Positions 1 through 9,062 of a stretch of 14,846 nt of DNA are shown piece by piece (position 1 is the stretch's first letter; each line of letters starts with the position of its first letter). The stretch lies in NCBI GenBank assembly GCA_023426365.1, contig JAFAAW010000022.1, positions 1 through 14,846 on the forward strand, given 5' to 3'. The notes under the pieces were generated by a model that saw only the letters and a program-made list of their open reading frames with translations, did no database searches and had not been told where the DNA came from. The position numbers and the translations under genes were made by a program. This DNA is from Pseudomonadota bacterium. Lineage in GTDB: Bacteria > Pseudomonadota > Alphaproteobacteria > Rhodospirillales > Magnetospirillaceae.

Positions 1-130
1 TCTCCGTCCGACCCGAACGGCTGCGGCAACAGCCCGCCTCCGGGCTGCGGCTGATGGTCGTTTCCTGGATCAGCGCATGTCATCAGGTTACAATCAGGCC
101 AATCGCCGCTTCAGCCATGGAGGGCAGAGC
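1..130. other. Unresolved left edge, possible gene end
   Basis: No gene can be assigned with confidence. On the plus strand, the frame starting at base 1 reads through a short Pro/Gly/Cys-containing stretch (NGCGNSPPPGCG) to a TGA at 52-54, which could be the C-terminus of a protein that begins outside the window. Another plus frame stays open to a TGA at 129-131 and a minus frame is also open. A 7-bp perfect hairpin (arms 30-36 and 41-47, loop CCTC) lies inside this stretch, but no T-run follows it, so I do not call a terminator. Sequence to the left would settle which reading is coding. Confidence 0.3.
66..94 (+). promoter_or_regulatory. Candidate promoter for the small membrane protein
   Basis: A TACAAT hexamer at 89-94 (five of six matches to the -10 consensus) sits 17 nt after TGGATC at 66-71, a poor -35 with three matches. 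Transcription would begin near 101, leaving about 30 nt before the ATG at 131. This agrees with choosing that ATG and not the upstream in-frame ATG at 77. It is a sequence-only prediction with a weak -35. Confidence 0.35.
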
Positions 131-298
131 ATGACCGTACGGGAACTGGTTCGCTGGTTTGCCTATCAGGACGTCGCTGCGCTCGCCGCCATGGCGGTTG
201 CGGTCGGCGTGTTCGTCCTGTTCATGGTCCGGGTGCCGAGCGGGATGGTGCCGGCGGTTCGGGAAACGGGCGCCACAGAGAAAGCCGCCAGAGGCTGA
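131..298 (+). CDS. Small single-pass membrane protein, function unknown
   Basis: Encodes 55 residues. I chose the ATG at 131 because GGAGGG lies 7 nt upstream (119-124); the in-frame ATG at 77 has no such site and adds a polar, atypical N-terminus. The N-terminal segment has an amphipathic look (TVRELVRWFAYQD). A hydrophobic stretch at about residues 14-33 (AALAAMAVAVGVFVLFMV) would make one membrane helix, and the tail of about 20 residues is short and charged. No family is recognised. It stands alone: the next gene is a tRNA on the opposite strand, and no clear terminator is seen between them. It could be a small inner-membrane protein. It could also be a chance open frame, but the ribosome site and helix favour a real gene. 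Confidence 0.5.
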   Translation: MTVRELVRWFAYQDVAALAAMAVAVGVFVLFMVRVPSGMVPAVRETGATEKAARG

Positions 299-384
299 TC
301 CGCGAACCCGGTCGCCGTGCTTCCGCTATGATTCCGCAGCCCCTTGGGAGGCTGTCTGATCTCTGGCTAAGTTTTTGATTTATA

Positions 385-460
385 TGGTGCCGGCGGAGGG
401 ACTCGAACCCCCGACCTTGGCTTTACGAAAGCCCTGCTCTACCAACTGAGCTACGCCGGC
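385..460 (-). tRNA. tRNA-Thr(CGT)
   Basis: The reverse complement folds into a full cloverleaf. The acceptor stem is GCCGGCG/CGCCGGC (7 bp), the D stem GCTC/GAGC, and the anticodon loop TTCGTAA gives anticodon CGT, which reads ACG (threonine). The T arm has the GTTCGAGTC core. The discriminator is A, and the 3' CCA is encoded at 387-385. The mature body without CCA is 388-460 (73 nt). The only irregularity is an unpaired G27-A43 at the top of the anticodon stem, leaving four pairs there. A strong promoter lies 33 nt upstream at 493-521. No rho-independent terminator is evident on the 3' side, and no integrase or attachment-site duplication is seen around it. Confidence 0.96.
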
Positions 461-492
461 AACCTTGGTGCTCGCACGTGGCGAAGGCCGGG

Positions 493-521
493 AAATTAAC
501 CTCGGTCGCGGCGAATTGCAA
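493..521 (-). promoter_or_regulatory. Promoter of the tRNA-Thr gene
   Basis: On the minus strand, TTGCAA (521-516) and TAATTT (498-493) are separated by exactly 17 nt. They match the sigma-70-type consensus in four of six and five of six positions. Initiation would fall near 485, giving a leader of about 25 nt before the tRNA 5' end, which is typical for a stable RNA. The promoter sits directly past the stop codon of the TerB-like gene on the same strand, so the tRNA does not depend on readthrough from it. Confidence 0.7.
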
Positions 522-528
522 CAGCCAG

Positions 529-945
529 CTAGGCGTGGCCGTTCGGGCGGATGAAGCGGGCGCGGGCGCCGCGTTCGATGGCCGCCGCGATCAGGCGGTC
601 GATGTCCAACCGGTGGCGGATCATCTCCAGCAGGCGCAGCACCTCCTGGTGGGCTTCGCCGTCCGATGCCGCCACGTCGCAGGCCAGGGCGTAGGCCGTC
701 TCGCGCAGGCGCGGGGGCAGGGAGGCGCGGATCACGCCGAGCGCGCGGTCCAGGCCGTCCTCGGAATCCAAGAGTTCGGCACAGGCGATCGTTGTATTTG
801 GAAGCAGACTCGGATCGTAATCCCGAAAGATCGGAAGAAAGCTGACAATTTCACCGATCGTATGCAATTCGGCGTCGGTCATGTTGCGGTCGGCCGCCGA
901 AACCATGACCATCACGTAAATCAGGGCCGCGTGATGAGAAAGCAT
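529..945 (-). CDS. TerB-like protein
   Basis: Encodes 138 residues, all helical in character, with the two-part layout of the TerB / tellurite-resistance-B-like fold. The first half carries MVSAADRNMTDAEL (about residues 14-27) and the second carries CDVAASDGEAHQEV (about 89-102). These are Asp/Glu-rich turns between helices that bind metal in TerB relatives. I chose the ATG at 945 because GGGAGG lies about 5 nt upstream; an in-frame ATG at 1011 adds 22 residues with no ribosome site. None of the usual ter-operon partners (TerC, TerD, TerZ) are nearby, so a role in tellurite resistance should not be assumed. Stand-alone TerB-fold proteins are common in alphaproteobacteria and mostly uncharacterised. 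No signal peptide is seen, so it is probably cytoplasmic. Confidence 0.75.
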   Translation of the reverse strand: MLSHHAALIYVMVMVSAADRNMTDAELHTIGEIVSFLPIFRDYDPSLLPNTTIACAELLDSEDGLDRALGVIRASLPPRLRETAYALACDVAASDGEAHQEVLRLLEMIRHRLDIDRLIAAAIERGARARFIRPNGHA

Positions 946-976
946 GACGACCTCCCGCCCGAGCGTGGTTACAGGG

Positions 977-1012
977 ACTTTAGGCTTGCGATGCTTGGCG
1001 CCGTCAAGCATA
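977..1012 (-). promoter_or_regulatory. Divergent control region with a dyad
   Basis: The 143 nt between the TerB-like gene (minus) and the cheY-like gene (plus) hold an inverted repeat. TGCTTG (992-997) and CAAGCA (1005-1010) are perfect 6-nt arms around a 7-nt centre. On the minus strand TTGACG (1007-1002) resembles a -35, with TAAAGT (982-977) as a possible -10, but the 19-nt spacer is long. On the plus strand only a weak TTGCGA / CATAGA pair with a 17-nt spacer overlaps the same place. The dyad could be an operator for either gene. The assignment is tentative. Confidence 0.3.
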
Positions 1013-1088
1013 GATTCCGCTTCGGGTCCGAAGGCGCGGCCCGGTGAACCGAACGGGGGAGGCGAACGTCCCCGACAGGAGAGCGCGG

Positions 1089-1454
1089 ATGAGCGGCAAG
1101 ACGGTGCTTTTGGTCGATGACAGCCGGGTGGCGCGCATGATGACGCGCAAGGTGATTGAACATGGCCGCCCCGACTGGACCGTGCTGGAAGCCGCCAGCG
1201 GCGAGGATGCGCTGGCCGTGGTGGCCGAACGGGCGCCGGATTCGGTGGTGCTGGACGTCAACATGCCCGGCATCGGCGGCATGGAAACCGCCCGCCGCCT
1301 GCGCGTGCTGGCGCCCGGACTGCACATCACCCTGTTGACCGCCAACATCCAGGACCCCGTCCGCCATCAGGCCGAGGAGATCGGCGTCGGCTTCCTGACC
1401 AAGCCTGTGCGTGACGAGGCGCTGCTGGCGTTTCTCGACGGCTCCGTTCCATGA
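1089..1454 (+). CDS. Single-domain response regulator, CheY-like
   Basis: Encodes 121 residues forming only a receiver domain. The acidic pair is D10-D11, the phosphoacceptor D56 lies in VLDVNMPG, the switch threonine is T84 (LLTAN) and the conserved lysine is K105 (LTKPV). All residues needed for phosphorylation are present, and there is no output domain. The ATG at 1089 follows AGGAGA (1077-1082) with 6 nt spacing; an in-frame ATG at 1044 adds 15 residues and lacks a site. Its stop overlaps the start of the CheC gene (ATGA), so the two are translationally coupled. The likely circuit is that an unlinked histidine kinase phosphorylates this protein and the neighbouring CheC removes the phosphate. 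No CheA, CheW or receptor gene is in the window, so the target may be the c-di-GMP protein downstream and not the flagellar motor. Confidence 0.93.
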   Translation: MSGKTVLLVDDSRVARMMTRKVIEHGRPDWTVLEAASGEDALAVVAERAPDSVVLDVNMPGIGGMETARRLRVLAPGLHITLLTANIQDPVRHQAEEIGVGFLTKPVRDEALLAFLDGSVP

Positions 1455-2086
1455 TCGATTTCATCGGCGAGGCGGAGCGCGATGCGGTCACCGAAATGCT
1501 GAACATCGCCATCGGCCAGGCGGCGGCGTCGCTGTCGCAACTGGTCGAGGACGAGGTTCACCTGTCGGTGCCGTTCGTGGATTTCCTGACCCCGTCCCAG
1601 GCCGCCGCCCGCCTGGAGGATGAAACCCAAGGGGCCGATTCGGTCGCGGTGCGCCAGCATTTCGACGGCGAGTTCCACGGCGACATCCTGCTGATCTTTC
1701 CCGAAAAGCGCAGCCTGGATTTGGTGCGCCACATGCTGGGCGATGAGGTGCCGCTCGAGCAATTGACCGAGCTTGAGCAGGAAGCGCTGCTGGAGGTCGG
1801 CAACATCATCCTCAACGCCTGCCTGGGCAGCCTGGCCAACCAGTTGCACATCCCGGTGCAAGGCTCGCTGCCCATCTATGTGCGCGGGCGCGGCGCCGGC
1901 ATCCTGGGCGGGTGCGTCACCAAGACGGGCGAGAGCCAGGAGGAACTGGTGATGTTCCTGCACGTGGATTTCTCGCTGCTGAGAAAGGACGTGCACGGCT
2001 ATCTGGCCTTCGTCATGGACATCGCCTCGGCGCGGCATTTCGTCGATGCCGTGCGGTCCTATGTCGCGGCCCAACTGGCCGACTAG
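1451..2086 (+). CDS. CheC-family CheY-P phosphatase
   Basis: Encodes 211 residues, the usual length for CheC. Both active sites of the CheC/CheX/FliY family, (D/S)-x3-E-x2-N-x22-P, are present with exact spacing. The first is D11, E15, N18, P41; the second is E110, E114, N117, P140. Only the leading residue of the second site is a conservative variant (E for D/S). Known CheC proteins dephosphorylate CheY-P. The gene begins inside the stop of the cheY-like gene (4-nt overlap), which strongly implies that the adjacent receiver is its substrate. In Bacillus CheC works with CheD, but no cheD is seen here. Seven nt separate its stop from the GGDEF-EAL gene. No signal peptide or membrane segment is present, so it should be cytoplasmic. 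Confidence 0.9.
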   Translation: MIDFIGEAERDAVTEMLNIAIGQAAASLSQLVEDEVHLSVPFVDFLTPSQAAARLEDETQGADSVAVRQHFDGEFHGDILLIFPEKRSLDLVRHMLGDEVPLEQLTELEQEALLEVGNIILNACLGSLANQLHIPVQGSLPIYVRGRGAGILGGCVTKTGESQEELVMFLHVDFSLLRKDVHGYLAFVMDIASARHFVDAVRSYVAAQLAD

Positions 2087-2093
2087 GCACGCG

Positions 2094-4628
2094 ATGACTA
2101 CCATCCGCCCCGACGACCTGTTCCGCGCGCTTTCGGACGCCAGCGAGATCGGTCTGGTGCTGATCGACGGCGATGGTTCTATCGTGCTGTGGAACCAGTG
2201 GATGTCCAAGGCGTCGGGCATCGGCGCCGACAGCGCCCAGGGCAGCACCCTGGCCGCCGTGTTCCCGCAACTGGCGGGGTCGCGCGTGGTCGGCGCGGTC
2301 AGCGACGCCCTGGTGCGCGGCATGTCGGCCATCCTGTCGTCGTCGCTGAACAAGAAGCTGTTTCCGCTGGTGCATGTGGGGCGGGTGCCCGGCCGGTCGG
2401 AACCCATGCACCAGATCGTGGTGGTCAAGCCGGTGGCGGCCGGCAGGGGGCGCGCCTGTCTGGTCCAGGTGTTCGACGTCACCAACATGGCGCACCGCGA
2501 GGCCCTGCTGCGCCAGCAGGCGCGCACCATGGAGGCGCTGGCGGAAAACTACCGCCTGTCGGAGCTGCACAACCGCGCCATCGTGGACAACACCGCCGAC
2601 GCCATCATCACCTTCGGCGAGGATGGCGCCATCGGCACCTACAACCCCGCGGCCGAGCGCATGTTCGGCTACGACCCGTTCCAGATCGTCGGCAAGTCCA
2701 TCGCCACGCTGATCCCCGAACTGGTGGATGCCGACGGCGCCCTGGCGCTGGAGGCCGTTCTGGACCAGCGGCGCGAGGTGACGGGCTTGCGCAAGATTCG
2801 CGCCACCTTCCCGCTGGAGCTGTCGGTCAGCGCCATGGAACTGGGCGGCCAGCGCCTGTTCGTCGCCATCGCCCACGACATCACCGAGCGCAAGGCGGCC
2901 GAGGAGGAACTGCGCAAGCAGAAGGAATGGCTGACCACCCTGATCAACGCCATGCCCGATCTGGTCTGCTTCAAGGACGACAAGGGGCGCTGGCTGGTCG
3001 CCAACGAGTTCTATCTGGAGATCGCCGGCCTCAAGAACGCCGATTACCACGGCCGCAACGGGTTCGAGCTGGCGCGCCTGTCGCACGAGCAGGGCGACAT
3101 GCTGCGGGCCAGCGCCGAATCGGACGAACGCGCCTGGCGCGAGGGGCGGCCGGTCAATTACGAGAAGGAAGTCACCACGCTCGATCGCGGCACCAAGGTG
3201 TTCGACGTGGTGAAGATCCCGCTGTTCAATGATGACGGCTCGCGGCGCGGTCTGGTGCTGGTCGGCCGCGACGTCACCGAACGCAAGCTGGCCGCCGCCC
3301 GCATCCACCATCTGGCCCACCACGACGCGCTGACCGCGCTGCCCAACCGCGTGCTGTTCCAGGAGCGCCTGCGCAGCGCGCTGTTGCAGGCCAAGCGCAA
3401 CGGCCACCGGGTGGCGCTGATGTTCCTGGACCTGGACAAGTTCAAGGACATCAACGACACGCTGGGCCACCATATCGGCGACCTGCTGCTCAAGGCGGTG
3501 GCCAAGCGCCTGCAGCGGTGCGTGCGCGAGACCGATACGGTGGCGCGCCTGGGCGGCGACGAATTCGCCATCATCCTGACCAATCTGGACGGCCCGGTGG
3601 GGGCCACCGCCGTGGCCGAATCGGTGATCGGCGCCATCGCCGATCCGTTCGGGCTGGAGGAGCACGAGGTGCTGACCTCCACCTCCATCGGCATCACGCT
3701 TTTCCCTGACGACGCGGACGACGCCGACCAGTTGCTCAAGAACGCCGATCTGGCCATGTTCCGCTCGAAGGCCGAGGGGCGGAACAACTACCACTTCTAT
3801 GTGGCGGCCATGGACGCCGAGGTCCAGGCCCGCAAGGTGATCGAGCGCGACCTGCGTCTGGCCCTGGGCACCGACCAATTGGAATTGCACTACCAGCCCC
3901 TGGTCGAGGTCAGCACCGGCGAGATCGTCGGCTGCGAGGCGCTGTTGCGCTGGAAGCACCCGACGCGCGGCTGGGTCGGCCCGGCCGAATTCATCCCCAT
4001 CGCCGAGCGGACCGACCTGATCGCGCCGCTGGGCCGCTGGATCCTGCACCGCGCCTGTCTGCAGGGGCGCGACTGGATGCGGGCCGGGCTGCCGCCCCTG
4101 AAGATCGCGGTCAACCTGTCGCCGGCCCAGTTCAAGCATCACCAGACCCTGATCTCCATGGTGGCGGACATTCTGGACCAGACCGGATTTCCCGCCCGGC
4201 ACCTGCAACTGGAGATCACCGAAGGCATCGCCATGCAGAACATCGAGGGAACCATCGACGTTCTGCAGCAATTGCGCGCCATGGGCGCCGTCATCTCCAT
4301 CGACGATTTCGGCACCGGCTATTCCAGCCTGAACTATCTGAAGCGCTTTCCGGTGGACAAGCTCAAGATCGACCGCTCGTTCGTCGCCGATATCGGCCAT
4401 CACGCCGACAACGCCGCCGTGGTCAAGGCCATCGTCAATCTGGGCCATTCGCTGGGAACGCGGGTCAACGTGGAAGGCATCGAAACCCGCGAGCAACTGG
4501 ACTTCATCATCGCCCACGGCGTGGACGAGGCCCAGGGATACTATTTCTCGCGCCCGGTTCCGGCCGAGGATTTCGCCAGGCTGGTGCGCGAACGCAGCCC
4601 CTATTGCATGGAATGCGAAACGCCCTAG
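2094..4628 (+). CDS. PAS-PAS-PAS-GGDEF-EAL c-di-GMP signalling protein
   Basis: Encodes 844 residues without membrane segments. Three PAS-type sensory domains lie at about 10-120, 155-275 and 277-400; the last two end in typical DITERK/DVTERK linkers. A diguanylate cyclase domain spans about 405-580, with the active motif GGDEF at 487-491 and the product-inhibition motif RETD at 478-481, five residues upstream as expected. An EAL phosphodiesterase domain spans about 590-835. It holds EALLRW from 615, then NLSPAQF, LEITEG, DDFGTGYSS, LKIDRSF and a C-terminal QGYYFSRP, so the metal and substrate residues look intact. Either or both activities are therefore possible, with direction presumably set by the PAS inputs. 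I placed the start at 2094, 7 nt after the cheC stop; only a weak AGG precedes it, and in-frame ATGs at 2046 and 2061 lie inside cheC. Its position after cheY-cheC suggests joint control. Confidence 0.93.
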   Translation: MTTIRPDDLFRALSDASEIGLVLIDGDGSIVLWNQWMSKASGIGADSAQGSTLAAVFPQLAGSRVVGAVSDALVRGMSAILSSSLNKKLFPLVHVGRVPGRSEPMHQIVVVKPVAAGRGRACLVQVFDVTNMAHREALLRQQARTMEALAENYRLSELHNRAIVDNTADAIITFGEDGAIGTYNPAAERMFGYDPFQIVGKSIATLIPELVDADGALALEAVLDQRREVTGLRKIRATFPLELSVSAMELGGQRLFVAIAHDITERKAAEEELRKQKEWLTTLINAMPDLVCFKDDKGRWLVANEFYLEIAGLKNADYHGRNGFELARLSHEQGDMLRASAESDERAWREGRPVNYEKEVTTLDRGTKVFDVVKIPLFNDDGSRRGLVLVGRDVTERKLAAARIHHLAHHDALTALPNRVLFQERLRSALLQAKRNGHRVALMFLDLDKFKDINDTLGHHIGDLLLKAVAKRLQRCVRETDTVARLGGDEFAIILTNLDGPVGATAVAESVIGAIADPFGLEEHEVLTSTSIGITLFPDDADDADQLLKNADLAMFRSKAEGRNNYHFYVAAMDAEVQARKVIERDLRLALGTDQLELHYQPLVEVSTGEIVGCEALLRWKHPTRGWVGPAEFIPIAERTDLIAPLGRWILHRACLQGRDWMRAGLPPLKIAVNLSPAQFKHHQTLISMVADILDQTGFPARHLQLEITEGIAMQNIEGTIDVLQQLRAMGAVISIDDFGTGYSSLNYLKRFPVDKLKIDRSFVADIGHHADNAAVVKAIVNLGHSLGTRVNVEGIETREQLDFIIAHGVDEAQGYYFSRPVPAEDFARLVRERSPYCMECETP

Positions 4629-4651
4629 CGACAAGGGGGGAGGCAGGCGGC

Positions 4652-5557
4652 GTGGCGCGCTATGCTCTGACGATGATGGTGGCGATGGCGTGGCTTGCCC
4701 CCGTGCCGGCCGGCGCGGTGACCATCCTTGACAGCACCTGGGCTGCGGAAGGCGGCGGCAGGGGGCACGAGGCCAACGGCTTTCGCGCCCATCTGCGCCT
4801 GGCCGCCGAGCCGCAATTCCGACCGGTGCTGGCGCTCAGCACCGATGGGGAAACCTGGGGCGAGGCTTCGGGCACCTGGATCGGCAACGACACCCGTTTC
4901 GCCTATGTGCTGACCGCCGCCCATATCTATGAGCGGCCGGCGGCGGCCCGCGCCTATCTGGTGCGCGGAGCCGACGGGGCGGTCATCCGCCCGGACCGCA
5001 TCTGGGTTCATCCCCGCTGGAATGGCGATGTGGACAGCCGGACCGGCTACGATGCGGCCATCCTGCGCCTGCCCGCGCCGTTGTCCGATCTGGGGGAACC
5101 CCCTGTTCTGTATGGCGGCCGGGACGAGCCGGGAAAGCTGCTGACCTTCGTCGGTTACGGCAGCCGCGGCATCGGTTCCACCGGCGAGAAGGACCGCTTT
5201 TATCGCGGCTCGGCCAAGGCCGCCGCCCAAGGGGTGGTGGACCAATGGGTCGGCCCCGCCCACGACGATGACGATGCCGGCAATTACCTGGGGATCTTCC
5301 TGCCCAAGGAAGACGGCAGCATGGCCAATCCCTATGGCGGCGCCGCCACGCCGGCCACCGCGCTGGTGGGGCTGCTGGGGTCGGGCGACAGCGGCGGTTC
5401 GGCCTGGATGGTGCACAACGGCGGCTGGGTTCTGGTCGGTATCAATTCCAACGGCAGCGGCACCGCCAGCTATGGCGACAGTTCCTGGTTCGCCCGGGTG
5501 TCGGCATTGCGGCCGTGGATCACCTCGGTGTTTCCGGGGGCGCGGTTCTCGGACTGA
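4652..5557 (+). CDS. Secreted trypsin-like serine protease (S1 fold)
   Basis: Encodes 301 residues from a GTG at 4652. This start has a very strong ribosome site (GGGGGGAGG, 4635-4643, 8 nt away), and it begins a good Sec signal peptide: Arg3, a hydrophobic core, and a PAGA-type cleavage site near residue 22. An ATG at 4673 (MMVAMAW) is the alternative. The chymotrypsin-fold triad is visible: H91 in LTAAHIY, D134 in GYDAAILRL and S247 in GSGDSGGSAW. The GDSGG context is canonical and GINSNG follows, as in S1 proteases. No PDZ domain or C-terminal membrane anchor is seen, unlike DegP/HtrA, so a free periplasmic or exported enzyme is likely. It starts 23 nt after the GGDEF-EAL stop with no terminator between, which suggests cotranscription. 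Substrate unknown. Confidence 0.85.
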   Translation: MARYALTMMVAMAWLAPVPAGAVTILDSTWAAEGGGRGHEANGFRAHLRLAAEPQFRPVLALSTDGETWGEASGTWIGNDTRFAYVLTAAHIYERPAAARAYLVRGADGAVIRPDRIWVHPRWNGDVDSRTGYDAAILRLPAPLSDLGEPPVLYGGRDEPGKLLTFVGYGSRGIGSTGEKDRFYRGSAKAAAQGVVDQWVGPAHDDDDAGNYLGIFLPKEDGSMANPYGGAATPATALVGLLGSGDSGGSAWMVHNGGWVLVGINSNGSGTASYGDSSWFARVSALRPWITSVFPGARFSD

Positions 5558-5612
5558 GCCATTATGAGGTGCCGGATGGGGTGCCGGGCGGGCGGCCGGG
5601 CAGGGCTTTGCG

Positions 5613-8414
<2,802 letters not shown>

Positions 8415-8421
8415 GTCGCGG

Positions 8422-8450
8422 AGTATAGGAGCAAACCCCATGGGAACAAA
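8422..8450 (-). promoter_or_regulatory. Promoter for the helicase, likely leaderless
   Basis: On the minus strand TATACT (8427-8422, five of six matches to -10) ends 7 nt before the ATG at 8414. TTGTTC or TTTGTT lies 16-17 nt upstream (8450-8444). Initiation would fall at or next to the A of the ATG. No Shine-Dalgarno sequence is present before that codon. Together these suggest a leaderless mRNA. Should the true start be the ATG at 8441 or 8483, this box would lie inside the gene and the reading would fail. Confidence 0.4.
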
Positions 8451-8507
8451 GCGTGTATTCGGGCCTTTGTCGCACTGATGCAACCGCCGCGGACAGGGAG
8501 CCTGACC

Positions 8508-8963
8508 ATGCGAATCACTGCCCTATTCATGCTGCTTCTGCTGCCGATTGCCGCGCTCGCCCAAAGCGGGCCGCCCCAGGGCGCCGCGCCGGGGTCGCCG
8601 GCGCCGCGACGCCTGCCCCCGGACATGGACACCGACCGCGACGGCGCCATCAGCCGCGAGGAATTCATGGCCGCCCATGCCCGCGCCGAGCAGGCGTTCG
8701 ACAAGCTGGACACCAACGGCGACGGCGCCATCAGCCGCGACGAATTCCTGGCCGGCGGCCGCGGCGGGCCGGGGCGGGCGGAACGCTTCCGTGTCCTCGA
8801 TTCCAACAGCGACGGCCGCATCACCCGCGAGGAGCTGGAGGCCCGCCACACCGCGCGCTTCGAGGCGCTCGACACCGATCACGACGGCAAGCTGTCGGGC
8901 AACGAGTTGCGCTCGGTCCAGAACGCCATGCGGCGTGACGCCCTCGATCCTGCCGCGCGCTAG
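8508..8963 (+). CDS. Exported four-EF-hand calcium-binding protein
   Basis: Encodes 151 residues. A Sec signal peptide (Arg2, then a Leu-rich core, AALA cleavage near residue 18) is followed by a Pro/Ala-rich linker and four EF-hand loops with the DxDxDG...E pattern. The loops begin at D41 (to E52), D68 (to E79), D98 (to E109) and D122 (to E133). All loops keep the 1, 3, 5 and 12 ligands and Gly at position 6, so all four should bind Ca2+. The start at 8508 has GGGAG (8495-8499) 8 nt upstream; an ATG at 8478 would add ten polar residues before the signal. It is transcribed away from the helicase and is followed 99 nt later by a second EF-hand protein. Role unknown; calcium buffering or sensing in the periplasm is plausible. 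Confidence 0.85.
   Translation: MRITALFMLLLLPIAALAQSGPPQGAAPGSPAPRRLPPDMDTDRDGAISREEFMAAHARAEQAFDKLDTNGDGAISRDEFLAGGRGGPGRAERFRVLDSNSDGRITREELEARHTARFEALDTDHDGKLSGNELRSVQNAMRRDALDPAAR
8638..8747 (+). repeat. 81-bp-period internal repeat in EF-hand gene
   Basis: The stretches 8638-8666 and 8719-8747 are identical at 28 of 29 positions and are offset by 81 nt, exactly 27 codons. They encode the glycine-to-glutamate half of EF-hand loops 1 and 2 (DGAISR[E/D]EF). The third and fourth hands are more diverged at the DNA level. This points to a recent tandem duplication or gene conversion between the first two hands. Confidence 0.75.
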
Positions 8964-8997
8964 AGGGGGATTAGACATCCGAGGGCGGGTTCCCCCT
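8964..8997 (+). terminator. Weak inverted repeat after first EF-hand gene
   Basis: AGGGGGA (8964-8970) and TCCCCCT (8991-8997) form a 7-bp G/C-rich stem with a 20-nt loop, directly after the stop codon of the first EF-hand gene. Only one T follows, so it is not a standard rho-independent terminator. It may slow readthrough into the second EF-hand gene or stabilise the upstream mRNA. Confidence 0.22.
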
Positions 8998-9062
8998 TCG
9001 CGCCTCTCGTCCGGGCGGGCCACGGTCCCACATAGGTTGGGAACCAGCCGAAGGAGGAAACC

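Noticed and set aside
30..47. Perfect 7-bp hairpin near the left edge
   Set aside because: No T-run follows and the stem may lie in coding sequence. Without upstream sequence, calling it a terminator is not supported.
337..376. Hairpin CAGCC/GGCTG followed later by TTTTT
   Set aside because: The stem is short with a bulged A, and the T-run starts 18 nt after it, too far for a rho-independent terminator.
385..460. tRNA-Thr as an integration site for a mobile element
   Set aside because: No integrase gene, no direct repeat of the tRNA 3' end and no shift in composition were seen on either side.
478..1047. Plus-strand open frame opposite the TerB-like gene
   Set aside because: The minus strand has a ribosome site and a recognisable TerB-like pattern. 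The plus frame has neither and runs into the tRNA promoter.
2013..4634. Minus-strand open frame of 873 codons opposite the GGDEF-EAL gene
   Set aside because: It mirrors the codon bias of the plus-strand gene, gives a low-complexity Gly/His/Gln/Val product, and has no family signature. The plus strand has a complete set of PAS, GGDEF and EAL motifs.
5558..5612. Possible bidirectional terminator between protease and helicase ends
   Set aside because: A G/C-rich imperfect inverted repeat with a central mismatch is present around 5583-5603, but neither strand has a T-run. It could be chance in this GC-rich spacer.
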